A DNA stretch of 64,000 nucleotides from Acinetobacter albensis (GTDB taxonomy: Bacteria > Pseudomonadota > Gammaproteobacteria > Pseudomonadales > Moraxellaceae), in contig NZ_FMBK01000012.1 of assembly GCF_900095025.1 (NCBI RefSeq), positions 1 through 64,000 of the forward strand, read 5' to 3'. The notes beneath the pieces were generated by a model. The model had not been told where the DNA came from. It worked only from the letters and a program-made list of their open reading frames with translations, and made no database searches. Position 1 is the first letter of the stretch. The number at the start of each line of letters is the position of its first letter. The position numbers and the translations under genes are program-made. Shown piece by piece: positions 55,823-64,000 of the stretch.

Positions 55823-56596
55823 TTAAATAGAAAGAATGTCCTGATGTTTACTGTTAATCCCTAAATAACTTTCAATAATTCGAGGGTCTTCCACTAAATC
55901 TTGACCTGTGCCTTGCATAGACAATTCACCCATTTCTAACACATAGGCGTAATCTGCTAACTTTAAGGCTGCACGTGCATTTTGCTCTACCAATAAAATG
56001 GACACCCCTTGACCGCGTAGCTGATCAATAATTTTAAAAATCTCTCGGGTAATTAAGGGTGCTAAGCCCAGACTTGGTTCATCGAGCATCAGCAATTTCG
56101 GTTTGGCCATGAGCGCACGCCCAACAGCCAGCATTTGTCGCTCGCCCCCAGATAACGTGCCTGCTTCTTGAATGCGACGTTCCTTTAAACGCGGGAAAAT
56201 ACTATAAACTTCATCTAGCGTATCTTTTAAACTGCGGTCGCCATGTCGATAACGCTGAAATCCGCCCAGCATGAGATTATCTTCAATACTCATGCTACTG
56301 AATAATTCTCTTTTTTCTGGAACTAAACCCAGTCCTCGCACCACCATTCTTTCTATAGGCGGACATTGTTCAACACTACCATCAAATTCCACATCGCCTT
56401 TTGAAGCAAGTACACCCATAATTGCAGAAAGTAAGGTGGTTTTTCCTGCACCATTTGGGCCAACAACAGATACAATTTGTCCCTCGTTTACCCGCATATT
56501 GAAGTTCATCAGTGCATCAACTTTGCCATAAGCAACGCTTAAATTGCTCACTTCTAAGAGGCACTTGCCTTGCGTATTTTCTGCGATTACACTCAT
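55823..56596 (-). CDS. Branched-chain-type ABC transporter ATPase (LivF-like)
   Basis: A 257-residue ATPase with Walker A GPNGAGKTTLLS, signature LSGGERQMLAVGRALMAKPK and Walker B LLMLDEPSLGLAP. It pairs with the ATPase domain of the LivM-LivG fusion. Its start overlaps the stop of that gene by four bases. Confidence 0.92.
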   Translation of the reverse strand: MSVIAENTQGKCLLEVSNLSVAYGKVDALMNFNMRVNEGQIVSVVGPNGAGKTTLLSAIMGVLASKGDVEFDGSVEQCPPIERMVVRGLGLVPEKRELFSSMSIEDNLMLGGFQRYRHGDRSLKDTLDEVYSIFPRLKERRIQEAGTLSGGERQMLAVGRALMAKPKLLMLDEPSLGLAPLITREIFKIIDQLRGQGVSILLVEQNARAALKLADYAYVLEMGELSMQGTGQDLVEDPRIIESYLGINSKHQDILSI

Positions 56597-58395
56597 GCTG
56601 CACCTCCTAAATAGGCTTCTAAAACGGCCTCATTCTTTTGCACGTCCTCTGGCAAGCCTTCTGCAATTTTTTCGCCAAACTCCATCACAACAACGTGATC
56701 GACTAAATTCATCACAAAATCCATATCATGCTCCACCAATAAAGTCGCCATGCCTTCTGTTTTCAATTTCATTAATAACTCAGCCAAAGCCTGCTTTTCT
56801 TTCAAACGTAGACCTGCAGCAGGTTCATCTAGAAGTAATAGACTTGGATGGGCACATAAAGCACGTGCAATTTCTAATATGCGCTGCTGTCCAAGTGCCA
56901 GATTTCCAGCTTCGGTATAAAGATACTCACCTAAACCGACGCGCTCTAATTGAAACTTTGCTTCATTTAATAAATTGTTTTCTTCTTCACGGTCTAACCT
57001 AAACAGTGATGACCAAACGCCTTTTTTACCGCGTAAATGAGCGCCAATCACAACATTTTCTAGCACCGTCATTTCTGGTAAAATTTTGACGTGTTGAAAA
57101 GTTCGACTCAGTCCTTTTTCAGCGATTTCACGTGATAACATGCCGTTAATTTTTTCACCTAGAAAAATAACTTCACCACTAGTCGGTACATCGACCCCGG
57201 ACAGCTGATTAAACATGGTGCTCTTGCCTGCACCATTTGGACCAATCAGAGCCAAAATTTCTCCTGCATGAATTTTCAAATTCATGTTGTTATTGGCAAC
57301 TAAACCACCGAATTTCTTTGTCACATTTTTTGCTTCTAAGATTAAAGTTCCTTTTTCAGGTAAATCTAAGGTAGGAAGCGGCTGAGTCGGTTCAGTCAGT
57401 TGAGTATGCAAATCATTGGCTCTAAAACGCTGTGGTATGAGCTTAACTAGCATTGGCCATAAACCAGATGGCGCTTTTTGCATCAAAAGAACAATCATTA
57501 AACCGAAGACAATGGTTTCATACTGCCCATCGTTACCAAAAATAACCGGCATCAAATCTTGTAACCATTGGCGTAGCATGGTAAAAATACCCGCACCAAA
57601 TATTGCACCCCAAATACTTCCTACGCCACCCAATAAGGCCATAAACAAATAATCAATCCCCATTTGTAAACCAAATGGTGTGGGATTAATAAATGATTGA
57701 TTATGTGCATATAACCAACCTGAGATAGATGCAAAAACTGAAGAGATAACAAAAACGATCATTTTAGATCTAAAGGTATTTACCCCCATAGATTCCGCCA
57801 TGACTTGTCCACCTTTTAGTGCACGTATCGCACGACCTTCTCTGGAATTTAAAAGATTTTTGGTCAAAATAATGGCTATAAACAAAATCAGCCAAATGAG
57901 ATAAAACATTTTATTGCTATTGTCTAAGGCATATCCTGCAATAGAAATACTTGGAATATTTGAAATTCCTGAATGTCCGCCTAAACTTTCAATGGTTGAG
58001 AAAAAATAATAGAGCGATATACCCCAAGCAATCGTGCCTAAAGGCAAATAATGTCCAGACAATTTTAAGGTTAGGCCACCCACAAGAAATGCGGAAACAA
58101 CCGTTAAAACAATGCCTAAAAGTAGCCCTGCCCATGGGCTTCCACCTGTCCACATCAAGAACTGGGGTAACTGTTCTGTCACTGTTAAGTAGGCCGTTGA
58201 ATATGCACCTATTCCAACCAAAGCAGCTTGACCAAAGCTAGTCATACCGCCAACACCAGTTAATAATACTAAACCTAGAACCACTAAAGCATTTAGCCCG
58301 ATATAGTTGAGGAGCGTGACTTGATAAGCAGGTAAAATGAACGGGCTAAGGGCCATGAGCAATGCAAAGCCCATAAATAAATATTTAGACTTCAT
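56593..58395 (-). CDS. LivM-LivG fusion: permease and ATPase in one protein
   Basis: A 600-residue protein. Residues 1-320 are a LivM-like permease (GGMTSFGQAALVGIGAYSTA and later GIDYLFMALLGGVGSIWGAI). Residues 350-600 are a LivG-like ATPase with Walker A at 385-392 (GPNGAGKS), signature LALGQQRILEIARALCAHPS and Walker B LLLLDEPAAGL. A Pro-rich linker (TQLTEPTQPLPTLDLPEKG) joins them. In Escherichia coli these are two proteins; fusions are known in some proteobacteria. It overlaps both neighbours by four bases. Confidence 0.93.
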   Translation of the reverse strand: MKSKYLFMGFALLMALSPFILPAYQVTLLNYIGLNALVVLGLVLLTGVGGMTSFGQAALVGIGAYSTAYLTVTEQLPQFLMWTGGSPWAGLLLGIVLTVVSAFLVGGLTLKLSGHYLPLGTIAWGISLYYFFSTIESLGGHSGISNIPSISIAGYALDNSNKMFYLIWLILFIAIILTKNLLNSREGRAIRALKGGQVMAESMGVNTFRSKMIVFVISSVFASISGWLYAHNQSFINPTPFGLQMGIDYLFMALLGGVGSIWGAIFGAGIFTMLRQWLQDLMPVIFGNDGQYETIVFGLMIVLLMQKAPSGLWPMLVKLIPQRFRANDLHTQLTEPTQPLPTLDLPEKGTLILEAKNVTKKFGGLVANNNMNLKIHAGEILALIGPNGAGKSTMFNQLSGVDVPTSGEVIFLGEKINGMLSREIAEKGLSRTFQHVKILPEMTVLENVVIGAHLRGKKGVWSSLFRLDREEENNLLNEAKFQLERVGLGEYLYTEAGNLALGQQRILEIARALCAHPSLLLLDEPAAGLRLKEKQALAELLMKLKTEGMATLLVEHDMDFVMNLVDHVVVMEFGEKIAEGLPEDVQKNEAVLEAYLGGAA

Positions 58396-59480
58396 TCATG
58401 GTCCTCCTCAATGTGACGAGATGTTAAAGATTTCCAAAGCAAAAATGGAAAAATGAGGGTAAAGACAATAATTTCTTTATAATCACTGGCCCAAAACATA
58501 GAAAATGCTTCAATAATGCCCACAGCAACTGAACCTACCGCTGCCACAGGAAAGCTGACCAAACCGCCAATAATTGCGCCAACAAAGCCTTTGAGGCTAA
58601 TAATAAAACCGGAGTCATAGTACAACGTGGTAATCGGTGCAATTAAAATACCCGCGAATGCCCCCATAAAAGCGGCCATTGCAAAGGTGATTTTTCCTGC
58701 AAAAATTGGAGAAATCCCCATCAGCTGTGCACCGACCCGATTCACAGCAGTCGCTCTTAAAGCTTTGCCATAAAGGGTCTTGCCAAAGAAATACCACAGC
58801 ACAATAATCATGCTGAAAAAAGCGACAAGAATATAAAGGGTTTGGCTATTAACAGCTAAACTTCCCATTTGGTATACCGCATCACTAAATGGTTTGGTTT
58901 GTGCGCCATCTGGACCAAAAATGAGCAAACCAATACCGACCAAGGCAACATGCACTGCAATAGAGACGATGAGTAGCACTAATGATTTGGCTGCCACCAA
59001 AGGCTGAAAAAATAAACGATAAATTTGCGGACCAAGTGGTGTAATTACAGCCAAAGCCAGTAAAACTTGAATTAGCATTGGCAGGCTTGCCAAGGGTAGT
59101 AAATACATTGCACTAACAACGAGAGCAATATAAACCGCCCAGAAACTATGGCTTTTTAAATGAAATGGCGTTTTATTTTTTAAACTCGTATAAATATCAA
59201 TAAGTAGCTGAACAGCAAAAAATACGACCAATAGCCATACAATATGGCTGGGTGTTCCAGCTTGGATAGCGGCAAGTGTCAGTGCGCCAAAAACACTAAA
59301 TTCACCTAAGGGAATGAGTAAAATTCGGGTGACAGTAAAAACCAATAAAATACATAAGGCGAGCAATGCATAGATTGCCCCACTGGTAATCCCATCTTGC
59401 CCAAGAATTAATGCAATGTCTAAATCCATGACCGCCTGATCCTCGCTATTTTTCAGAGACAATAGCTCCCGAAGTGCCAT
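58392..59480 (-). CDS. Branched-chain-type ABC transporter permease (LivH-like)
   Basis: The up-to-362-residue permease has a typical LivH start ILGQDGITSGAIYALLALCI and the EAA-like region RVGAQLMGISPIFAGKITFA. Two starts are possible: 59480 (after AGGG) and ATG 59429 (giving MDLDIALILG, after GAGG). The shorter one removes a charged N-terminal tail that LivH proteins normally lack. It overlaps the LivMG gene by four bases. Confidence 0.9.
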   Translation of the reverse strand: MALRELLSLKNSEDQAVMDLDIALILGQDGITSGAIYALLALCILLVFTVTRILLIPLGEFSVFGALTLAAIQAGTPSHIVWLLVVFFAVQLLIDIYTSLKNKTPFHLKSHSFWAVYIALVVSAMYLLPLASLPMLIQVLLALAVITPLGPQIYRLFFQPLVAAKSLVLLIVSIAVHVALVGIGLLIFGPDGAQTKPFSDAVYQMGSLAVNSQTLYILVAFFSMIIVLWYFFGKTLYGKALRATAVNRVGAQLMGISPIFAGKITFAMAAFMGAFAGILIAPITTLYYDSGFIISLKGFVGAIIGGLVSFPVAAVGSVAVGIIEAFSMFWASDYKEIIVFTLIFPFLLWKSLTSRHIEEDHE

Positions 59481-59523
59481 TGCACCCTGAATCTAATAGC
59501 AGATTAATAAATAAAAAATTTTA

Positions 59524-60666
59524 TTACTTCATCAATTTCCATTGACTATTTTTCACAGTGACCATGACCCGCCCACGCTTGTCAAAACCGCTATGATCCA
59601 TTGGTGTCATGTTATAAACACCTTGTGTACCCGCTAGCTCTTTGGTTTGTTCTAATGCAGTACGTAAGGCTTGGCGGAATTGTGCAGTTCCTGGTTTGGC
59701 CTGCTTCAATGCTACTGGAATTGCTTTTTCTAAAAGTAGTCCGGCATCATAAACATTGGCACCAAATGTCGCTGGATATTCACCATAGGTTTTTTTGTAA
59801 TTGTTCATGTATTTCAAAGCAACGGCTTTGGAAGGATGCTTATTGTCAATTTCATTAATCACAAGCATTAGACTGGCAGCCAAAATTGTGTTATCCACTT
59901 TTTTGCCACCTAACTTTAAAAACTGATCTAAAGCTGCACCATGCGTTTGATAAATTTGTCCACGGTAACCACGATCATATAAAGCCACTTGTGGTGTTAC
60001 TGCGGCACTTCCTGGGGCTGCAATCAAAATGGCTTGTGGCTTACCCGCAATTAGTTTCAGTGCTTGTCCAGTCAATGAGGTATCTTGGCGCTGAAAGGAC
60101 TCTTTCTGCGTAATTTTAATACCTTTACTGGCGGCTAAACTCGCAACCACTTTACTCCAGTTTTCACCATAAGGATCTGCTGTACCAATAAAACCTAAGG
60201 TTTTAATCTTGCTCTTAACCATGTCTTCAACTAAGGCTTGTGCAATCAAATCATCATTTTGTGTGGTTTTAAATACCCATTTTTTTTGTGCATTCATGGG
60301 TAAAACAACCGTTGATGTTCCAACGGGTGCCAGTAAAGGAACCTGAGCTTTAGCAATAATACCAATCACAGCACTGGCATTTGGTGAACCAGAAGGCCCA
60401 ATAATGGCATCTACATTGCTTTCACTAATCAGTTTATTAATTGCTTTTACGCTTGCTGTTGGGTCGCTGGCGTCATCTAAAGAAATATAAGTGACTTTTT
60501 CACCACCAATGGTTTTAGGAAGTAACGCAACTGTATTTTTTTGCGGAATTCCGACCATTGCCACTGGGCCTGTCGATGAGCTAACAACACCAATGCGTAC
60601 ATCTGCATGACTGGTGACTGAACCTGCTGATAGAGCAGAAATAAGCAATATTTTATTGATTTCCAT
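59524..60666 (-). CDS. ABC transporter substrate-binding protein (type 1, LivK-like)
   Basis: A 380-residue periplasmic protein with a signal peptide ending VTSHA and the Peripla_BP_6 pattern RIGVVSSSTGPVAMVGIPQK, VDAIIGPSGSPNASAVIGII and ATFGANVYDAGLLLEKAIPV. ATG 60666 follows GGAG. First gene of the operon 60666-54043. The ligand is unknown; this family binds amino acids, amides or aromatic acids. The adjacent cat genes and the divergent penicillin-acylase-like gene make an aromatic acid or amide plausible. Confidence 0.9.
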   Translation of the reverse strand: MEINKILLISALSAGSVTSHADVRIGVVSSSTGPVAMVGIPQKNTVALLPKTIGGEKVTYISLDDASDPTASVKAINKLISESNVDAIIGPSGSPNASAVIGIIAKAQVPLLAPVGTSTVVLPMNAQKKWVFKTTQNDDLIAQALVEDMVKSKIKTLGFIGTADPYGENWSKVVASLAASKGIKITQKESFQRQDTSLTGQALKLIAGKPQAILIAAPGSAAVTPQVALYDRGYRGQIYQTHGAALDQFLKLGGKKVDNTILAASLMLVINEIDNKHPSKAVALKYMNNYKKTYGEYPATFGANVYDAGLLLEKAIPVALKQAKPGTAQFRQALRTALEQTKELAGTQGVYNMTPMDHSGFDKRGRVMVTVKNSQWKLMK

Positions 60667-61118
60667 ATGACAAACTCCATTTATCATTTATTGATGAGTC
60701 TCACGACTTTATTTTTTATAACATAAATACATGTAATTTTCTTGTTAATTTTAAAAAATATTATTTATTTTGAAAATTAATTTTTAGAGTAGATTTCATT
60801 CAAAAATAGAAAAGCTAAAATACCTGCTTTAACAAAGATTTAAAAGTAGATGAGAATTTCTATCTAATAATTTTAAAATTTTATTTAAATACAAAAACTT
60901 AATTTAATATAAAAATATTTTTTTTAGTTATATTTATGACAGAAACTGTATTTTTAGTTCATTTATATTCAAGAAAGTATAACGATATACCTTCCTTGTA
61001 ATGGAAAATTACATGGATATATATTAATAATTTAAAGTAATGAACAAGGTATGTTCATCAGTGAATGTAGCCACATTAAATATGTGGTCGTAGTGAATGA
61101 GTTCACTTCTAAATCATA
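60667..61118. other. Divergent promoter region with a dyad
   Basis: The region between the transporter operon and the acylase gene is very AT-rich. CCACAT and ATGTGG (61071-61087) form a small dyad around TAAAT, flanked by two GTGAATG repeats (61061-61067 and 61093-61099 approximately). It could be an operator for one or both divergent units. No regulator gene is encoded next to it. Confidence 0.45.
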
Positions 61119-63617
61119 ATGAAAGTAAGGATATATAAATTGAAAAGTCATCTGCTGAATAATCAGCCTCATTATAAAAATGCATTGATTCGATACAGCG
61201 TTTTAGGTTTAAGCTGCATGTTTCTTGCAGGTTGCAATTCCTCCTCAACTTTAGATCCTATCCCTGTTCAAAAACAAGTGACCATTAAACGTGATAATTT
61301 TGGCACACCGCATGTTTATGCAGACAATACATTCGGACTTTTTTACGGTTATGGATATGCTGTAGCAACAGATCGTTTATTCCAAATGGAAATGTCGAAG
61401 CGAACTGGTCAAGGTACGGTAGCTGAAGTCCTAGGACCAGACTATCTGCAATATGATATTGCAACACACAGTCGTTTTAACCCTGAAAACATTAAACAAC
61501 AACTTGCACAATTATCACCTGAAGACCGCGCAATTTTTGACGGCTACGCCGCTGGTTTCAATAAAAGAATCAAAGAAATTACAGAAAACCCTGAACTGAT
61601 GCCAAAAGAATTCATAGACTATGATTTCAAGCCATCCACGTGGCAGTCCGAGGATATTGCTATGATTTGGGTTGGCTTAATTTTAAATCGCTTTTTCGCA
61701 GCAAGTTCAGAAATTTCTAATTTAGACCTACTGACTCAACTACAAAAAGAAAAGGGCCAAGATGAAGGTTTAAAAGTTTATCAACAATTGCGTTGGCTAG
61801 ACGATCCAAGTGCTCCGACCATTATCCAGTCAGAACAAAAGCCTCAGTTTTCAACACAGCAAAAGCAAGTTTTCAAAAAGGTTCGACCTATTTCAAAACA
61901 AGCGGCAGATAACTATTTAACTCAAGCCCGTATTGCTTTGGGCAAAGGTGTTATTGATGGCGTACCAACAGCAAGTAATGCTTGGGTTCTAAAGAGTGAT
62001 AAAACCGTTGAAGGACAAGCTGTTTTATATAATGGCCCGCAGCAAGGATGGTACACCCCTGCCATTACCTACAGTATTGGCTTACATGGTGCTGGCTACA
62101 ATTTAACGGGTATTACGCCTGTCGGCCTGCCTGCTATTTTATTTGGTACCAATGGCAAGATTGCATGGGGTTCAACGGTCGGCTCATTAGATACCAATGA
62201 TTTTTATCAGTTAAAACTCAATCCGAGTAATCCTAAGGAATATTTCTACCAAGGTACATATATTCCCTTTAAACATCAGCAAGTTAAAATTAAAGTGCGT
62301 AAACAAGCAGATCACATTTTAGATGTTTATAAAAGCAAACAAGGCTTTGTTAATGCATGGGATGAGAAAAATCAAATGGCCTATGCGCAAAGACGCAGCT
62401 GGGAAGGTGTTGAGGTTGAAACGTTATTAGGCTGGGCCAATGCAGCGAAAGCAACCAATTGGGATGAATTTCTCAAACAAGCCAATCGTGTTGCGGCATC
62501 CATCACGTGGTTCTATGCCGATACAGATGATAATATTGGGGTTGCAGCACTAGGTCGTTTACCTATCCGTCCAGAAAGTCAACATCCGCAGTTTCCTGCC
62601 CAAGGTGATGGCTCAATGGAGTGGCAAGGTTTTTACGACTTTTCGCATAATCCAAAAGAGTACAATCCAGAAAAGGGCTACATCGCCAGTTGGAACAATA
62701 AAGCTTATGCAGGTTTACGTTCAGACTCATCTAATTTTTCTCATGTAGATCGTGTCAATGAGCTACTTGAACCACTTGAAAGTAAACAAAAGCTGAGCCA
62801 GCAAGAAATTTGGGACATTAATAAAACTGGTGCCTGGGCTGATCTAAACGCACGCTATTTCATTCCCGCTATGATCAAAGCAGCACAAAACCCGAAAGCT
62901 TCTGAAGCTGTAAAAAAAATAGCACCTCTACTGGCGTCTTGGGATTATAAGCTCCGTCCAGATCATGAAGCCAAATACTATGAAGGCGCATCCCCTGCCA
63001 TTATGCGTGCATGGCTGAATCAAATGATTGAATTGGTCTTAAAACCCAATTTATCGGAAAGTATTTACAATCGTTATACTGATACCCTTTATCCTATCAA
63101 CTTAGATCCACGGAGCGCCCAGCCAGCCAGTGCATCAAAATTAATCTGGAATGCATTGCAAGGAAAACAATCGGGTGTTCCTCAACAGATTGACTTCTTA
63201 AAGGGACAATCTCCTGATGATGTGGTTTTAGTTGCTCTTGAAAATGGTTTAGCAATCCTGTCCAAACAATACAACTCTACCAATCCGAATAATTGGAAAC
63301 TTCCTGTTGCAACCATGGGCTTCTCTGCCAAAAATTCAGTCGGTATTCCATGGGCAGATCTAACCCATCAACAAAAATTAAGTACTTATGGTAATACTGG
63401 GAGTGCTTCTTTTAGAGTGGTATTGAATCCAAGTCAGGTCACCATGTGTTCAATTCTAGCGCCAGGTCAAAGTGGTTTTATTGATAAAAATGGCAACCCA
63501 GATGCTCATTTTGCCGATCAACTCTCATTGTTTGAAAACTTTGAATGTAAAGAAGATGCGGTCGATCAAAAGAAAATTGATCAAAACAGTACACAAAGTA
63601 TGACATTGGATTATTAA
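61119..63617 (+). CDS. Penicillin acylase family lipoprotein (Ntn-hydrolase)
   Basis: An up-to-832-residue precursor. It has a lipoprotein signal (lipobox LAGC, Cys39), an alpha chain with VTIKRDNFGTPHVYADN, a spacer, and an autocleavage site where Ser286 in VPTASNAWVLKSD would become the N-terminal nucleophile of the beta chain. The beta chain has GITPVGLPAILFGTNGKIAW. Members hydrolyse amides such as penicillin G, N-acyl amino acids or acyl-homoserine lactones. ATG 61119 lacks a ribosome site; the in-frame TTG at 61140 is preceded by AAGGA and may be the true start. It is divergent from the ABC transporter operon. Confidence 0.9.
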   Translation: MKVRIYKLKSHLLNNQPHYKNALIRYSVLGLSCMFLAGCNSSSTLDPIPVQKQVTIKRDNFGTPHVYADNTFGLFYGYGYAVATDRLFQMEMSKRTGQGTVAEVLGPDYLQYDIATHSRFNPENIKQQLAQLSPEDRAIFDGYAAGFNKRIKEITENPELMPKEFIDYDFKPSTWQSEDIAMIWVGLILNRFFAASSEISNLDLLTQLQKEKGQDEGLKVYQQLRWLDDPSAPTIIQSEQKPQFSTQQKQVFKKVRPISKQAADNYLTQARIALGKGVIDGVPTASNAWVLKSDKTVEGQAVLYNGPQQGWYTPAITYSIGLHGAGYNLTGITPVGLPAILFGTNGKIAWGSTVGSLDTNDFYQLKLNPSNPKEYFYQGTYIPFKHQQVKIKVRKQADHILDVYKSKQGFVNAWDEKNQMAYAQRRSWEGVEVETLLGWANAAKATNWDEFLKQANRVAASITWFYADTDDNIGVAALGRLPIRPESQHPQFPAQGDGSMEWQGFYDFSHNPKEYNPEKGYIASWNNKAYAGLRSDSSNFSHVDRVNELLEPLESKQKLSQQEIWDINKTGAWADLNARYFIPAMIKAAQNPKASEAVKKIAPLLASWDYKLRPDHEAKYYEGASPAIMRAWLNQMIELVLKPNLSESIYNRYTDTLYPINLDPRSAQPASASKLIWNALQGKQSGVPQQIDFLKGQSPDDVVLVALENGLAILSKQYNSTNPNNWKLPVATMGFSAKNSVGIPWADLTHQQKLSTYGNTGSASFRVVLNPSQVTMCSILAPGQSGFIDKNGNPDAHFADQLSLFENFECKEDAVDQKKIDQNSTQSMTLDY

Positions 63618-63648
63618 TTTTTAGGATCTTGTAATCTTTCATTATAAA

Positions 63649-63689
63649 GTGGGGTCTGTCATAGAACAATATGACAGACCACGTTTTTT
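63649..63689 (+). terminator. Terminator after the acylase gene
   Basis: GGTCTGTCAT and ATGACAGACC pair around eight bases, followed by ACG and a T run. The remaining DNA to 64000 is AT-rich with no gene that I can support. Confidence 0.9.
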
Positions 63690-64000
63690 ATTGCCCATCC
63701 AAATAATATATTTATTCTCATACATTAATTTATATTTGTTTTTTAGAGTTTTTAAGAATCTATAAAAAATGACACATTTTTAGAAATTTTTATTTCAGAC
63801 TTGGCTTTAAGTGGATGAGCAATTTCACAACAGAGCTCATTTACTTAATGACTAAGCCTGATGAAAGATTATTCTATTAAAAAGCACTTAAAGATCAGGA
63901 TTAGATTTAATGAGATGTTAGAAATAGATCATTTTTCATCTATAAAAAACGGACTTTATTGGGTGCTATTATTATGGGTCATAATTGGAGTGAAAAAAAT

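Overview
The window is an AT-rich chromosomal segment that reads as Acinetobacter (Moraxellaceae). The pointers are a catFD-type beta-ketoadipate operon end, a CatM/BenM-type LysR regulator with catC-catA, an ADC-like class C beta-lactamase, a short BlsA-like BLUF photosensor, an OmpW-family barrel and an OprD-family porin. I see no rRNA, tRNA or CRISPR array.

Layout. 0-1 kb: end of a thiolase and the enol-lactonase of catechol degradation. 1.3-13 kb: core genes (TetR and LysR regulators, cysK, plsB, a SulP transporter, sstT, a DUF2058 protein, an MscS channel). 13-17 kb: small secreted protein, BLUF protein, 1.3 kb of mostly decayed or structured DNA, and an unusually long OmpW-like barrel. 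17-22.7 kb: prophage graveyard holding a class C beta-lactamase between two 56-bp direct repeats, a holin-like/amidase fusion, small lipoproteins, fragments of tonB-like and xseA-like genes and a nonsense-mutated integrase. 22.8-28.2 kb: ABC exporter, MaoC protein, AraC regulator, gcvH, MFS transporter. 28.3-34.2 kb: aromatic amino acid block, with a DAHP synthase behind a two-peptide leader, then HPP dioxygenase, AroP permease and aromatic aminotransferase. 34.2-44.3 kb: glutathione-dependent formaldehyde dehydrogenase, phospholipase D lipoprotein, UDG-like protein, GDSL hydrolase, an SDR/phosphatase/phosphotransferase/acyl-CoA dehydrogenase operon with a divergent LysR, and an anchored nuclease. 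44.4-47.8 kb: cytochrome bd-type oxidase with a small DUF2474 subunit, then a DUF2946 protein. 48.3-49.3 kb: hypothetical gene and more phage debris. 49.5-63.6 kb: aromatic-catabolism region with porin, CatM-like regulator, catC-catA, a branched-chain-type ABC transporter operon with a LivM-LivG fusion, and a divergent penicillin-acylase-like lipoprotein.

The most interesting signal is upstream of the DAHP synthase on the minus strand (29361-29707). A good promoter is followed by an 18-codon ORF rich in Tyr, Phe and Trp, then mutually exclusive hairpins ending in an intrinsic terminator, and then a second 31-codon ORF with a strong Shine-Dalgarno and a run of aromatic codons just ahead of the enzyme start. 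This looks like ribosome-mediated attenuation with a second peptide layer.
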